Below are positions 27,012 to 35,987 of a stretch of 64,000 nt of DNA, in pieces. Under the pieces are notes generated by a model. That model searched no databases and had not been told where the DNA came from. It saw only the letters and a program-made list of their open reading frames with translations. Source of the stretch: JBLIRR01 sp049472395. Its GTDB lineage: Bacteria; SZUA-182; DTGQ01; JBLIRR01. Position 1 is the first letter of the stretch. Each line of letters starts with the position of its first letter. A program made the translations under genes and the position numbers. The DNA lies in the NCBI GenBank assembly GCA_049472395.1, contig JBLIRR010000006.1:54907-118906 (forward strand), written 5' to 3'.

Positions 27012-28520
27012 ATGAAAAAAAGATGGGTAATACTATTACTGGCAATAGGTATTGTTATGGCTACAACACCTATACTGGCTCAGTATAACGCAGCAATTAC
27101 TACAAATATCGCTATTGATTATACGAACGTAAATAAACATGAGATGAGACTTAAAGGAAGTTTCTTTGCCATTGCAGACTGGCAAGTGGATATCGCCGTA
27201 AGAGCAGATAGCGGTTCGACATATTATATTACTTATAAAAATGGATATGGGAATGCGGTTATAAATGGCCAAAGTATCACAGAATACCTTAACGGCAATT
27301 TTTTTAGCACTTCCCAACAACAATGGAGTGATATCGCAGCTCCTAAAACTATTAATCAGTCACTTATTCTCGCCTCTGATAGCTTTAGTGATGTTGCTGC
27401 TGAATTGATCGGCATGAGAGTATCAGGAAATGCTGTTGCAGTTGCTGCTATAGGTATTGTTGATGATCAGGACCCACCGCAAGGCTATATAGAAGATTTT
27501 ACATATACTAATTTTGCTGCAAGCGGATGGCAGGTGGAAAATACGACGACTGGCACCGCACAAATAGATACTACCTATGCAAGCGATGGATTTTATTCGG
27601 TTAGGATTCAATCGACGCAAGGGGGGACAGGGAATATTCCAAACAATTATTATACAGATCCGACGACGGGGCAGACTTATTATAGAGATCCAACTACAGG
27701 GCAGAGCTATTATATAAATCCAACCACGGGGCAACCTACGTCCCCAGTCACGGGGACGTCAACATCTCAAGGCACCTATTATAGAGACCCGACAACGGGA
27801 CAAACTTATTATAGAGATCCAACTACAGGGCAGACCTATTATATAAATCCAACCACGGGGCAACCTACGTCCCCAACCACGGGTTATCCGCAAGGATACC
27901 AATATGCGCAACCTTACGCACAGCCTTACGGTCAACCTTACGCACAGCCTTACGGCCAACCTTACGCGCAGCCTTACGGCCAACCTTACGCACAGCCTTA
28001 CGGTCAGCCTTACGCACAGCCTTACGGTCAGTATGGCCAACCATACGGTCAACAGGTAAGCTATAGCCCGGGAGGATCAGTATATGCATATGTACCTCTC
28101 TATCAACAACAAGGTGGCACTGCATCCCCTTATAATTGGAGCGGAACGGGGCAGAGTGGAACCACATGGTATACAGGGCAATTGGGAGGACAACAGGGAC
28201 AGGGATATTATGGTCAAACGACTAATGCTCAAACGCCAATGGTTTCACCCTATGCAGGGCCTTATGGATACTCTGGAAGCGGCGCTTATTCGGGAGGATT
28301 GTATTCATCCCCATATGCAGCTCCCTTCGGGGCAGCTCCCTTTGCCGCAGCTCCCTTTGGTGCAGCTCCCCTTGGTGGGCTGGGGTCTCTTGGAGGATTT
28401 GGTTTCCCGAGTTTAGGATCGGGATTGGGATTGGGATTACCCGCGGCGAGCCTTTCCGGTTTGCCCGGTTTTTCTTCCTTTGATCCTTTAGGATTAGCCT
28501 TCTTTGGAGGTCTTTTTTAA
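27012..28520 (+). CDS. Secreted low-complexity protein with PTTGQTYY and QPYAQPYG repeats
   Basis: Not a recognised family. The 502-residue protein has a signal peptide (to about residue 24, ILAQ). A predicted beta-rich domain of about 170 residues follows (VDIAVRADSGSTYYITY, then IAAPKTINQSLILAS). Next come repeats of ten residues (YYRDPTTGQT, YYINPTTGQP), then about five copies of QPYAQPYG. The C-terminus is rich in Gly, Ala, Pro, Phe and Leu (APFGAAPFAAAPFG). The composition suggests a structural or adhesive extracellular protein, perhaps a fibre or matrix component. AAGGAG precedes the ATG and a strong hairpin follows the stop. Confidence 0.7.
   Translation: MKKRWVILLLAIGIVMATTPILAQYNAAITTNIAIDYTNVNKHEMRLKGSFFAIADWQVDIAVRADSGSTYYITYKNGYGNAVINGQSITEYLNGNFFSTSQQQWSDIAAPKTINQSLILASDSFSDVAAELIGMRVSGNAVAVAAIGIVDDQDPPQGYIEDFTYTNFAASGWQVENTTTGTAQIDTTYASDGFYSVRIQSTQGGTGNIPNNYYTDPTTGQTYYRDPTTGQSYYINPTTGQPTSPVTGTSTSQGTYYRDPTTGQTYYRDPTTGQTYYINPTTGQPTSPTTGYPQGYQYAQPYAQPYGQPYAQPYGQPYAQPYGQPYAQPYGQPYAQPYGQYGQPYGQQVSYSPGGSVYAYVPLYQQQGGTASPYNWSGTGQSGTTWYTGQLGGQQGQGYYGQTTNAQTPMVSPYAGPYGYSGSGAYSGGLYSSPYAAPFGAAPFAAAPFGAAPLGGLGSLGGFGFPSLGSGLGLGLPAASLSGLPGFSSFDPLGLAFFGGLF
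27648..28040 (+). repeat. In-frame tandem repeats inside the 27012 gene
   Basis: Two adjacent arrays keep the reading frame. The first (27648 to about 27885) has 30-bp units for YY-x-x-PTTGQ-x, themselves arranged as two larger blocks that each end in PTSP. The second (about 27905-28040) has 24-bp units for QPYAQPYG that differ at only a few third positions. The near identity points to recent slippage or recombination. Confidence 0.9.
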
Positions 28521-28546
28521 TTATTTGATATAAAAATTCTCACGAT

Positions 28547-28585
28547 AATAAAGAGGCGGGCAGATGCCCGCCTCTTTATTTTTTT
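28547..28585 (+). terminator. Rho-independent terminator after the repeat-rich gene
   Basis: A 15-bp stem (28547-28561 with 28566-28580; core AGAGGCGGGC / GCCCGCCTCT), an AGAT loop and a following T run (TTTTT) form a classic terminator for the plus strand. The other strand carries the end of the M28 gene, so the hairpin may act in both directions. Confidence 0.85.
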
Positions 28586-29487
28586 AGTTCCATTTGTATA
28601 CGAGGGAGCGAATCAAAAATCACCTCTTGCACGATCTTAAGACTCTGGGGACTGAGCTTATCCAAGGTATCATAGGGTGTATGCCAATACATGCCCGGTG
28701 ATGTGGTGCCTCCATAGCAAAAATCGATTATATCGACTGAAGAGATACCTGCTTTCAGAAAGGATACATGGTCATCCACAACCGTTTTATAACAATCCTT
28801 AAAATAATTAGTAAATCCTTTTTTCTTCGCTACATCCCAGATTATATCGTTTATCCATTGGGTAGAGGCTCGTTCACGGCATATTTCCAGGTCCTTGTCT
28901 CCTATCATATCAAGCAATAAAAATACTTTCATAGTATAAATATCTCCTGATGTTCTTAGTTTCTCTACTAAATGCCGACTGCCATAAAGAGAATCGGATT
29001 CGCTCCACGATACAAAGCACTCCTCTCCATCCAGAAAAACAAACCAGTAAGTAAAATCAGAAGCAAACCTCGATTCCTTAAGTTGCCGAGCGATTTCTAT
29101 CAAAAGACCTGTGCCGGAACAATTATCATTCGCACCTACAAATGTAAACTCCGTAAAATACTTTGTTTCATAATGAGCACCGAGAGCTATAATTTCTCGG
29201 GTTGTGCCATGAAGGATACCAATGATATTTTTCATCTGCTTACGCCCAATTGGTGTGTCTGCGATAAAATTGTCCTCTATGACCTCAAGGCCAATTTTTT
29301 TTAAGGCATCGATAATATAGTCTTGGGCCTTTATAATAGCATCAGAACCAGAAGGATGCGGGCCGATATTGACAAGATTCATGACATGTTCCATAGCGTT
29401 ATTATGCCCTCCTCCCCCACATTGTGTGCACCCATATATGATAAGAGAAACAGCTATACAAAGCACTCCCCGTATATTTTTTCTCAT
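28576..29487 (-). CDS. M28-family zinc enzyme resembling glutaminyl-peptide cyclotransferase, lipoprotein
   Basis: The 303-residue protein has a signal with a probable lipobox (LIIYGC). The metal-site motifs are GAHYETK, FVGANDNCSGTG (Asp), FLDGEECFVSWSESDSLYGSRHL (Glu; animal glutaminyl cyclases have the same DGEE...WS..DSLYGSRHL pattern), LLDMIGD, DDHVSFLKAG and WHTPYDT (His). The Asp/Glu/His set fits a single zinc as in glutaminyl cyclases, but an M28 aminopeptidase cannot be excluded. It likely acts in the periplasm or outer membrane. The ATG at 29487 has GAGGGAG upstream; codons up to 29526 add a non-signal extension. Confidence 0.82.
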   Translation of the reverse strand: MRKNIRGVLCIAVSLIIYGCTQCGGGGHNNAMEHVMNLVNIGPHPSGSDAIIKAQDYIIDALKKIGLEVIEDNFIADTPIGRKQMKNIIGILHGTTREIIALGAHYETKYFTEFTFVGANDNCSGTGLLIEIARQLKESRFASDFTYWFVFLDGEECFVSWSESDSLYGSRHLVEKLRTSGDIYTMKVFLLLDMIGDKDLEICRERASTQWINDIIWDVAKKKGFTNYFKDCYKTVVDDHVSFLKAGISSVDIIDFCYGGTTSPGMYWHTPYDTLDKLSPQSLKIVQEVIFDSLPRIQMELKK

Positions 29488-29561
29488 ACAATGCTCCCTC
29501 TTATTATTTTCTTTGTTGTGTACCATAAATCAAATTTTTATCCCGTAATCTGAAAAAGGGC

Positions 29562-29600
29562 AAAAAAAAGCCCATAAAGGATTGTATCCTTTATGGGCTT
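29562..29600 (-). terminator. Rho-independent terminator after the 1319-residue gene
   Basis: A 15-bp stem (29568-29582 with 29586-29600; AAGCCCATAAAGGAT), a 3-base loop and a run of eight Ts on the minus strand (A run at 29562-29569 on +). It ends transcription from the 29617-33576 gene before the M28 gene. Confidence 0.85.
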
Positions 29601-29616
29601 ATAAATGCAATATTAT

Positions 29617-32600
29617 TTAGTCAGATAATGACCAATCAGGTACACTGTTTTTCATGTGAATCACGTAGCCTTTATCATCTTCAATTATTTCATTATTGTT
29701 TCCTGCAGAGGTATTCCATAACCAGTAATCAGATTCCCATCTTCCGTAGTCTGCATCAAAGTTATGGATGGATATAATGTTTTCAGAGCCCAGATCATTA
29801 AGTATATCCTTGCTCGAAGGTGCTCCATCATGCTGATCAACAAGAATATTACCCACTATATTACTGCCTTCGCTCAAATTAATCTTTTTCTGGCCTGGGA
29901 AGTAAGTAAAAAAAATATTCATATCCTTATCAGTATATAAGAAATAACCACTCCCATTGCTTAAGGGAAACAAAGAACCTCTCGAACTATAGCCTCGTAT
30001 ATTGGATATCGATGTGTGCAAGGAGCTGCTTAAAAATAATTTTTTGTTATTATCAAAAGCTGTTAAATTCATATTAGAAAAACCAGCGGTCAGACTTATA
30101 TCATTTATCAAATTTAAAGAGTTATAGAGGGGAGGTTTCACAGATACCTGAGTTGGGTAAGCAATAAGATTTAATCCTGCCTTAAGAGATAGATCATGAG
30201 GCTCCCTCTCAGTCTTATCCAAGGGAATGGAAAGAGTGATTTGAGATGATGGCGGCACCGTGACATTTACGGATTGAAAGTTACCCGTACCTAAATATTT
30301 GCTCGGATTACCTGTTTGGTCAAGAATAGTCACAATATCAAGCGCAACTATTATGTAGGTTCCCTCATGCAATCCCTTAAAAGTAAACGCACCATTCACA
30401 TCGGTGAGTACCGTTGAGACAAATTGTAAGGAATTGTCATTGTCTTTATATGCAGATATCTCTATTGAGGACAATGGCCATCGTAGATCATCAATCGTCA
30501 TTCCCTGCTGATAGACAATGCCTTTTATCTCATACTCACCTTCTCTAATGGCAATATCTCCAAGTGGTATGGATGTATTGAGAGCACTTATGGAAATATC
30601 TTTGGCCTTATCCTCATCCAAAGGATCACTGCCCGGTTCAGTATGGTATCCGATTACATTCCCCGAAATACTTACAATCCTGACAGAATAATTACCCCTC
30701 TTGAGGCCGCTTATTGCGAATTCTGCTGATTCGGCATCAGGTAGATTTTCTTTTACAGGGGTAATAGGAGAGAATTTATCTTGTGTATTAAATATCTGCA
30801 CTACACTTGCAGGATATGGAGTGCCATTCTGGTCAACAATCCGTCCGGTAATCGTGCCCCCATAGGTTAAATTAAAATCTATATCCGTTACTGTGAGATT
30901 CTGGGCTGTGAGATGAATTGCCTCTGCCTCCTTAATATCTAATGCAGGACTACCTTGACTTGAATAGTACTGCCTCGCGTAAAGGCTGTTGATACGAAGA
31001 TCACTCGCCGATAGGGTATATATTCCCTCACTAAGGCCGGGAATAGTATAGGAGCCATCTGCTTGAGAAATTACTGAGCCAATAATCTCCCACTCATCCC
31101 CTTCTCTATACCCTATTTTAGTCTTTTTCAATAACTGAATACTTATTCCACTCACAGGCTGATCATTATAAAGGACAGAGCCTTTAATGCTCCCACTGTA
31201 ATCACTTAATAGAAAACTCACAGACGGGCTATGTGCTTCAGGGGAAACCGTAATAACCTTACTCATTGTAAAATCCCCTGTATCTTCGTACCCCGAATGT
31301 GAGGGATAATGCGGCATTGATTTATAAAATACCCTTAATCTGTATCTGCCACTTTCAACGCCATGAAATGAATAAAAAATAGTATTCGACGCATTTTTAA
31401 CAAGCCCTGCAGGATTAAAATCAATAGTGGCATGTTGAGATAGATCATAGGATACAGGGATGGCTATATAGGGGGAGGGGAGGTTCTTATCTACATTAAA
31501 TAGAGACAAGGTCACATCAGTCGGTTTTAATTCTCCCTTTGATTCTAAAGCAATCAAGCCGGAGATTGTATGTCCTGTTATTTTCTCCAGCTTAACCGTG
31601 GTGAGCGTCTGTCCTGTCTCGCACTCAACAAAATCAACCGGATTATACATCGTACAATCAATTCCGTTGCATTTGCTTTTCATCACAATCGATTGAGCTT
31701 CATTGATTAGTGTAACCCCTTCAGGACTTCCGTCATAATAGGCTGATGTATAATAATAATCTTGCTCACTCTCAGAGCTGACATAAGAAAAAACAAGGTA
31801 ATACGAACCAGGTTCAATCCCTTTTAATGTATAGTCTCCGCTGTCATCTGTCACAGCAAAAGTAGCATAATTACCACCGCTGATACTTAATGATGCTATA
31901 TTCTTTATGGGATTGTACCCATCTGCCTTATAAAGATTGGCATATATCCCCTTTATGCCAGAACCTGTATCAGCATCAACCACACGCCCTTGAAGTATCC
32001 CCCCAAGGGGCAAACTAAAATTCACCTGGTCCATGGCACTCCCATAGTCAGTTAATGTAATCTCTGTTGCAGTATATCTATTTATCGCATTATTGTAAAA
32101 ACCTTGCAGGTGCTTTTTATAGCCCACGTACACTTGCGTATTTGCTGCAATGGTGTAACTTCCCTTCGGAAGGCCTTTTAATGAATAAGCACCTTCACCC
32201 GTTATAAGGCTAGAGACGATTATAGGCGGATATTGATCTTCATCCATTAATAAAGCATTTATCGCTATTGGAGCCCCTGGAAGATCTTCAGGATCAGCTA
32301 AGCTTATCGAACCGGAAATGCTCCCTCCGTGAGGAAGTGTAAAATTACAGACCGTTGCTACTTCAGCTGATTGCTTTGGAGTGATCTGGGCTGCGTTTTT
32401 AAAGTTAATAGTCCCCTGCTTCCCATCATCATCACTATAAAATAAATAGGTAGCCAAATATTGAGGATTTTCTTGAATCATGAGCGCCCCAGGATATGAA
32501 GAAGCCATTTCCAATACGCTCAGATAATATTTGTAATTCCCCTCTACATCATAAGGAACCCCCGTAATTTCATATTGTCCCGATCCACTGCTTCGCCAGG

Positions 32601-33576
32601 AGTAGGGAAGTTGGTCCTGAAACTCCTGGGGGTAAAGAGAATAATTAGAATCAAGGACGCACTGAAGCTCAGTTGGTTCAAAGGTCCCATTGTGGCTTAA
32701 AAATAATTGTACAGTCAATGTTGTATCTGTAATAGGAGTGCCGGTTGTATCTCTTATTAGCCCGCGAATTTTGGCCCCTTTCTTGAGATTAAAATCAATC
32801 CCGCTTTTATTATCCGGAGTACCGAAACCCTCCTCATAGGCATTTACCACAACCTTGCTTGCCTCCTGTATTCGCAGTGTCCCCACTTTATTGTCTGTAT
32901 AATACATCGAGATATAATTATAAGGACTATTCTTTCCGGTGGTATCTGCCTTTACAATATAGGTGCCACTATTTAATCCTCCAATAAAATATTCACCCGT
33001 ACTCTTCACAACTCCCATATGATTATAATCAACCATGCCATTTTCATTGAGTAATAAAATCCGTATATTCGAAGGATCACCACTGCCAAAAAGGCTCACT
33101 TTTCCCTGAACGCTCGCTCCTTTTTGGGTAAGCTCTATATTCTCACAATCATAGCCGGCTACGGGCAAGGTAATCTGTTCCGCATTCTGGATAGTCAATG
33201 CATTTTTATAATAAAAGGAAATAAAGCCTTTCGCCGGATTTTGGACAATAGATGGCGAGACAGGCAATATCTGTATTATATACTTTCTATTTGTAGGGAG
33301 AGTTTGACCTGTGGCAGGATGGGGGATATAAAATTCTCCTGCGGGCAATCCATATCTTGATCCTGTCACACCTGTTCCCAATACAGGCCCCACATCCACA
33401 AATGTACCCGTATTGGGATCTTCCATATAAATCTTGACACTCACATCATTAATGGGAACCCCTATTGTATCAACTACCTTTCCCTTAATAAATTTAGAAT
33501 ATGCACTATTATTCGTAAAAGCAAACACGATTATAATACAAAAGACAAATATTAAAATTCTGTGAACCTTTCTCAT
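29617..33576 (-). CDS. Large secreted protein with about ten carboxypeptidase-regulatory-like (Ig) repeats
   Basis: A 1319-residue protein with a signal peptide (to about residue 28). It is built of repeated beta-sandwich domains of roughly 100 residues. Typical cores are GSIKGSVLYNDQPVSGISI followed by GSYTIPGLSEGIYTL, GTITGRIVDQNGTPYPASV and GAFTFKGLHEGTYII, the CarboxypepD_reg / CNA-B-like pattern. Several repeats are followed by YYTDN or YYSSQG sequences with an AEAI element that recur through the protein. The last 190 residues (GLNLIAYPTQV onward) are a different beta-rich domain. It is probably a surface or extracellular protein with a structural or binding role; I see no enzyme domain. 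Confidence 0.75.
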   Translation of the reverse strand: MRKVHRILIFVFCIIIVFAFTNNSAYSKFIKGKVVDTIGVPINDVSVKIYMEDPNTGTFVDVGPVLGTGVTGSRYGLPAGEFYIPHPATGQTLPTNRKYIIQILPVSPSIVQNPAKGFISFYYKNALTIQNAEQITLPVAGYDCENIELTQKGASVQGKVSLFGSGDPSNIRILLLNENGMVDYNHMGVVKSTGEYFIGGLNSGTYIVKADTTGKNSPYNYISMYYTDNKVGTLRIQEASKVVVNAYEEGFGTPDNKSGIDFNLKKGAKIRGLIRDTTGTPITDTTLTVQLFLSHNGTFEPTELQCVLDSNYSLYPQEFQDQLPYSWRSSGSGQYEITGVPYDVEGNYKYYLSVLEMASSYPGALMIQENPQYLATYLFYSDDDGKQGTINFKNAAQITPKQSAEVATVCNFTLPHGGSISGSISLADPEDLPGAPIAINALLMDEDQYPPIIVSSLITGEGAYSLKGLPKGSYTIAANTQVYVGYKKHLQGFYNNAINRYTATEITLTDYGSAMDQVNFSLPLGGILQGRVVDADTGSGIKGIYANLYKADGYNPIKNIASLSISGGNYATFAVTDDSGDYTLKGIEPGSYYLVFSYVSSESEQDYYYTSAYYDGSPEGVTLINEAQSIVMKSKCNGIDCTMYNPVDFVECETGQTLTTVKLEKITGHTISGLIALESKGELKPTDVTLSLFNVDKNLPSPYIAIPVSYDLSQHATIDFNPAGLVKNASNTIFYSFHGVESGRYRLRVFYKSMPHYPSHSGYEDTGDFTMSKVITVSPEAHSPSVSFLLSDYSGSIKGSVLYNDQPVSGISIQLLKKTKIGYREGDEWEIIGSVISQADGSYTIPGLSEGIYTLSASDLRINSLYARQYYSSQGSPALDIKEAEAIHLTAQNLTVTDIDFNLTYGGTITGRIVDQNGTPYPASVVQIFNTQDKFSPITPVKENLPDAESAEFAISGLKRGNYSVRIVSISGNVIGYHTEPGSDPLDEDKAKDISISALNTSIPLGDIAIREGEYEIKGIVYQQGMTIDDLRWPLSSIEISAYKDNDNSLQFVSTVLTDVNGAFTFKGLHEGTYIIVALDIVTILDQTGNPSKYLGTGNFQSVNVTVPPSSQITLSIPLDKTEREPHDLSLKAGLNLIAYPTQVSVKPPLYNSLNLINDISLTAGFSNMNLTAFDNNKKLFLSSSLHTSISNIRGYSSRGSLFPLSNGSGYFLYTDKDMNIFFTYFPGQKKINLSEGSNIVGNILVDQHDGAPSSKDILNDLGSENIISIHNFDADYGRWESDYWLWNTSAGNNNEIIEDDKGYVIHMKNSVPDWSLSD

Positions 33577-33620
33577 GATTTACCCATACCTCTTCTGTTT
33601 TTTTATTTTCTATGATTTGT

Positions 33621-33638
33621 ATGCAATATCAGTACCCG
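33621..33638 (-). promoter_or_regulatory. Sigma-54-like promoter candidate for the 1319-residue gene
   Basis: The minus strand reads CGGGTACTGATATTGCATA: GG and GC are 10 bp apart and the -12 element TTGCA is intact, while the -24 element (GGTAC) is degenerate. The expected start is about 35 nt before the ATG. Confidence 0.3.
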
Positions 33639-33791
33639 CCTCATATGGTGATGTACTGATTTATGGAAATGCATGTAATACCCTGGAAACTATTATTAAA
33701 ATAAGTCTTATGAAGATAATTATACCATATTATTACAGATAAGACAATCCTATTTCTTATGAAATTGATCATAAATTTTGGAAAGCTATAA

Positions 33792-33865
33792 TCGGGGCGA
33801 GAGGATTCGAACCTCCGACCCTCGGTTCCCAAAACCGATGCGCTACCAGACTGCGCTACGCCCCG
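33792..33865 (-). tRNA. tRNA-Pro (UGG)
   Basis: The minus strand folds as a full cloverleaf of 74 nt. The acceptor stem is CGGGGCG/CGCCCCG with discriminator A; the D stem is GCGC/GCGC with AGTCTGGTA; the anticodon stem is TCGGT/ACCGA with loop TTTGGGA (anticodon TGG); the T stem is GGAGG/CCTCT with TTCGAAT. C1-G72 and A73 are the bacterial proline identity elements. The CCA end is not encoded. Confidence 0.96.
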
Positions 33866-33882
33866 ATTCTCAATATTGCTTT

Positions 33883-33911
33883 ATTATAGTGAGAGCCGCA
33901 CAAAATGTCAA
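33883..33911 (-). promoter_or_regulatory. Consensus promoter for tRNA-Pro
   Basis: On the minus strand TTGACA (33906-33911), a 17-bp spacer and TATAAT (33883-33888) match the vegetative sigma-70 consensus exactly. Initiation would fall about 10 nt before the tRNA. It lies just past the rdgB stop, so the tRNA can be made separately from the rph-rdgB operon. Confidence 0.85.
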
Positions 33912-33917
33912 TCGTCA

Positions 33918-34517
33918 TCATAACTCTTTCATCCGTTGAGCGATCTTTTTTAACGCCATTGCTCTATGGCTTATCCTATTTTTTATCTCAGGGGCAAGTT
34001 GCGCCATGGTTTTATTGTACTCGGGCAGGAAAAAATAGGGATCATACCCAAATCCATTCTCCCCTGCAGCTTCAAGTGTGATATATCCCTCGCAGACTCC
34101 CTCTTCTTGATACATCTTCTTATCCTCCCACAGCAGCGCCATAGCACATCTAAATCGTGCTTTCCGCTGCTCATAGGGAATTGCTTCAAGTTCTGAAACT
34201 AATTTTTGATTATTTTGAAAATCATTTGAATGCACTCCTGCATATCTCGCAGAAAAAATACCAGGCCTTCCATTCAAAGCATCCACCTCAAGACCAGAAT
34301 CATCAGCCAATATGGGATATGGGGTTATTGTCCCAACCTTCAAGGCTTTCTGGCGTGCATTTTCCGCAAAACTATTACCTGTCTCTTCTAACGCCATTTG
34401 AACTCCTAAATCCTTCAGGGTCACTATAGAAAAATCTACATCAAAATTACGCCAGATTTGAGCGATCTCTCGTGCTTTGTGTATATTATAGGTCGCAACT
34501 ACTATATTTCTCGTCAT
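33918..34517 (-). CDS. rdgB: XTP/dITP pyrophosphatase (RdgB/HAM1)
   Basis: A house-cleaning nucleotide pyrophosphatase of 199 residues that removes inosine and xanthosine triphosphates. Motifs: ATYNIHKAREIAQIW (T-x-N-x-x-K substrate motif), EETGNSFAENARQKAL, ILADDSGLEVDALNGRPGIFSARYAG (catalytic Asp) and GFGYDPYFFLPEYNKTMAQL with ISHRAMAL. It lies about 100 bp after rph on the same strand, the common rph-rdgB pairing. Confidence 0.96.
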   Translation of the reverse strand: MTRNIVVATYNIHKAREIAQIWRNFDVDFSIVTLKDLGVQMALEETGNSFAENARQKALKVGTITPYPILADDSGLEVDALNGRPGIFSARYAGVHSNDFQNNQKLVSELEAIPYEQRKARFRCAMALLWEDKKMYQEEGVCEGYITLEAAGENGFGYDPYFFLPEYNKTMAQLAPEIKNRISHRAMALKKIAQRMKEL

Positions 34518-34617
34518 AAATTCATTATTCTATATGTGCTCAACTTAAAAAGCACAATAAGCATTGCTCTTATACCCGGTTAAAGATATAATTTGCATTT
34601 CATTGTATGAAACATAC

Positions 34618-35346
34618 TTAAGGAATAATAGTGTTCGGTAAGATTTTCTTTTCCATCTCTATTATTTGTTTAATCCCTCTTTTCGCGAGCCCAATCATTT
34701 GGCTGTACTGCTCATCATTGAATGATTTCCCTTCTGCAGTTGCCTGAAGCTCAACAAAATGACCTTTCCCAGTCATCACAACATTCATATCCACGTCACA
34801 GCTGGAATCCTCAGCATAATTAAGGTCCAACACAGGAGTATTTCCCGTAATTCCTACGCTCACCGCACCAAGATAATCCTTCAGATAAAGAACCGGTAAC
34901 ACATTCCTGTCCTTAAGGAATTGCAATGCAAGACATAGCGAAATAAAGGAGCCGGTGATAGCCGCAGTCCTTGTACCACCATCAGCATTAATTACATCAC
35001 AGTCTATCCAAATAGTCCTCTCCCCTAATCCATTTAAATCCACAACAGCCCTCAAAGACCTTCCGATCAATCTCTGAATCTCCAGACTCCTCCCGTTTAC
35101 TTTCCCTTTTGTTGCATCTCGGATCATTCTCACTTCCGTTGAGCGAGGCAGCATACTATATTCTGCAGTTATCCATCCCTTATTTTTGCCTACCAAAAAT
35201 GGAGGGACCTTATTCTCGACACTGGCGGTACAAATTACTTTCGTATCACCCATTTCTATTAAGGCAGAGCCTTCCGCATACTTCATAAATCCCTTATGAA
35301 TTTTTAAAACACGTAGTTCATCTGGTTTTCGTCCATCAATTCGCAT
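34618..35346 (-). CDS. rph: Ribonuclease PH
   Basis: A phosphorolytic 3' exonuclease that trims tRNA precursors. The 242-residue protein begins MRIDGRKPDELR, with EGSALIEMGDTKVICTA, MLPRSTEVRMIRD, IGRSLRAVVD, DCDVINADGGTRTAAITG and DLNYAEDSSCDVDMNVVMTG: the complete RNase PH pattern at normal length. Neighbours (amidase, GerMN protein, rdgB) are a gene order seen in many bacteria. Confidence 0.97.
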   Translation of the reverse strand: MRIDGRKPDELRVLKIHKGFMKYAEGSALIEMGDTKVICTASVENKVPPFLVGKNKGWITAEYSMLPRSTEVRMIRDATKGKVNGRSLEIQRLIGRSLRAVVDLNGLGERTIWIDCDVINADGGTRTAAITGSFISLCLALQFLKDRNVLPVLYLKDYLGAVSVGITGNTPVLDLNYAEDSSCDVDMNVVMTGKGHFVELQATAEGKSFNDEQYSQMIGLAKRGIKQIIEMEKKILPNTIIP

Positions 35347-35380
35347 CCATTTTTTCCTTTCCTATTAATTGATTAATCTG

Positions 35381-35974
35381 CTATGGTTCTTTTCTGAATA
35401 CCAATGGATACACTAAGTTTAAATGTCCGGACAACATCGGGAGTTCCTTCCCCTCCACCAGAATTTTTACCCCCTTAACCTCCTTGAGGTTATACATAAC
35501 AGTGTTTACAAGAGAATAAATACTTATTATCTCTGCCCATGTTCCTTTTGGGTTATTCTGTACAATTTCACTGGTTAAATCTATATATACGAGATTGTCC
35601 TCAGTCAAGAATGCAGATCGACGCTTTGTACCCGCTGGAATCGAATGAATATTTTTTTCTAAGACCTCATCCACAAGATTACTGATACAATCTATTAAAT
35701 AGTCAGAAGTACTTCCCTGTATCGTTTGTGTATGCCATGTGTAATTTGAAGCCCCAAGAAAAAGCGTCATCTGTCTTTGCAGTGGTTCGGATTCCGGAAT
35801 CGATTCCTCTTTTATCTTTCTTAGCATCTCATTGTAATTTTGTTTTTTGTAATTAGTTCCTTCAATATACCGCAAAATAATAATACCCGCGACGATTACC
35901 GATAAAATCATAATGAGAAATATGGTTATCGTGCCGCTATATGTATTTTTTCCATAATCATATGCACCCATCAT
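35381..35974 (-). CDS. GerMN-domain membrane protein
   Basis: The 197-residue protein has one N-terminal transmembrane helix (about residues 15-38) and a GerMN domain (about 65-195). Diagnostic stretches are SIPAGTKRRSAFLTEDNLVYIDLTSE, a YSLVNTVMYNLKEVKGVKI-type core and GKELPMLSGHLNLVYPL. In spore formers the domain occurs in GerM, but it is also found beside cell-wall amidases in non-sporulating bacteria, as here. A role at the peptidoglycan is inferred. It lies 13 bp after the amidase gene and 34 bp before rph. Confidence 0.85.
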   Translation of the reverse strand: MMGAYDYGKNTYSGTITIFLIMILSVIVAGIIILRYIEGTNYKKQNYNEMLRKIKEESIPESEPLQRQMTLFLGASNYTWHTQTIQGSTSDYLIDCISNLVDEVLEKNIHSIPAGTKRRSAFLTEDNLVYIDLTSEIVQNNPKGTWAEIISIYSLVNTVMYNLKEVKGVKILVEGKELPMLSGHLNLVYPLVFRKEP

Positions 35975-35987
35975 GAATATTTACCTG

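Noticed and set aside
27648..28040. Regular direct repeats resembling a CRISPR array
   Set aside because: The repeats are contiguous, in frame and coding, without unique spacers or cas genes nearby.
27759..28052. Minus-strand frame with Arg/Leu/Val repeats
   Set aside because: It is the complement of the QPYAQPYG repeat array and has no independent support.
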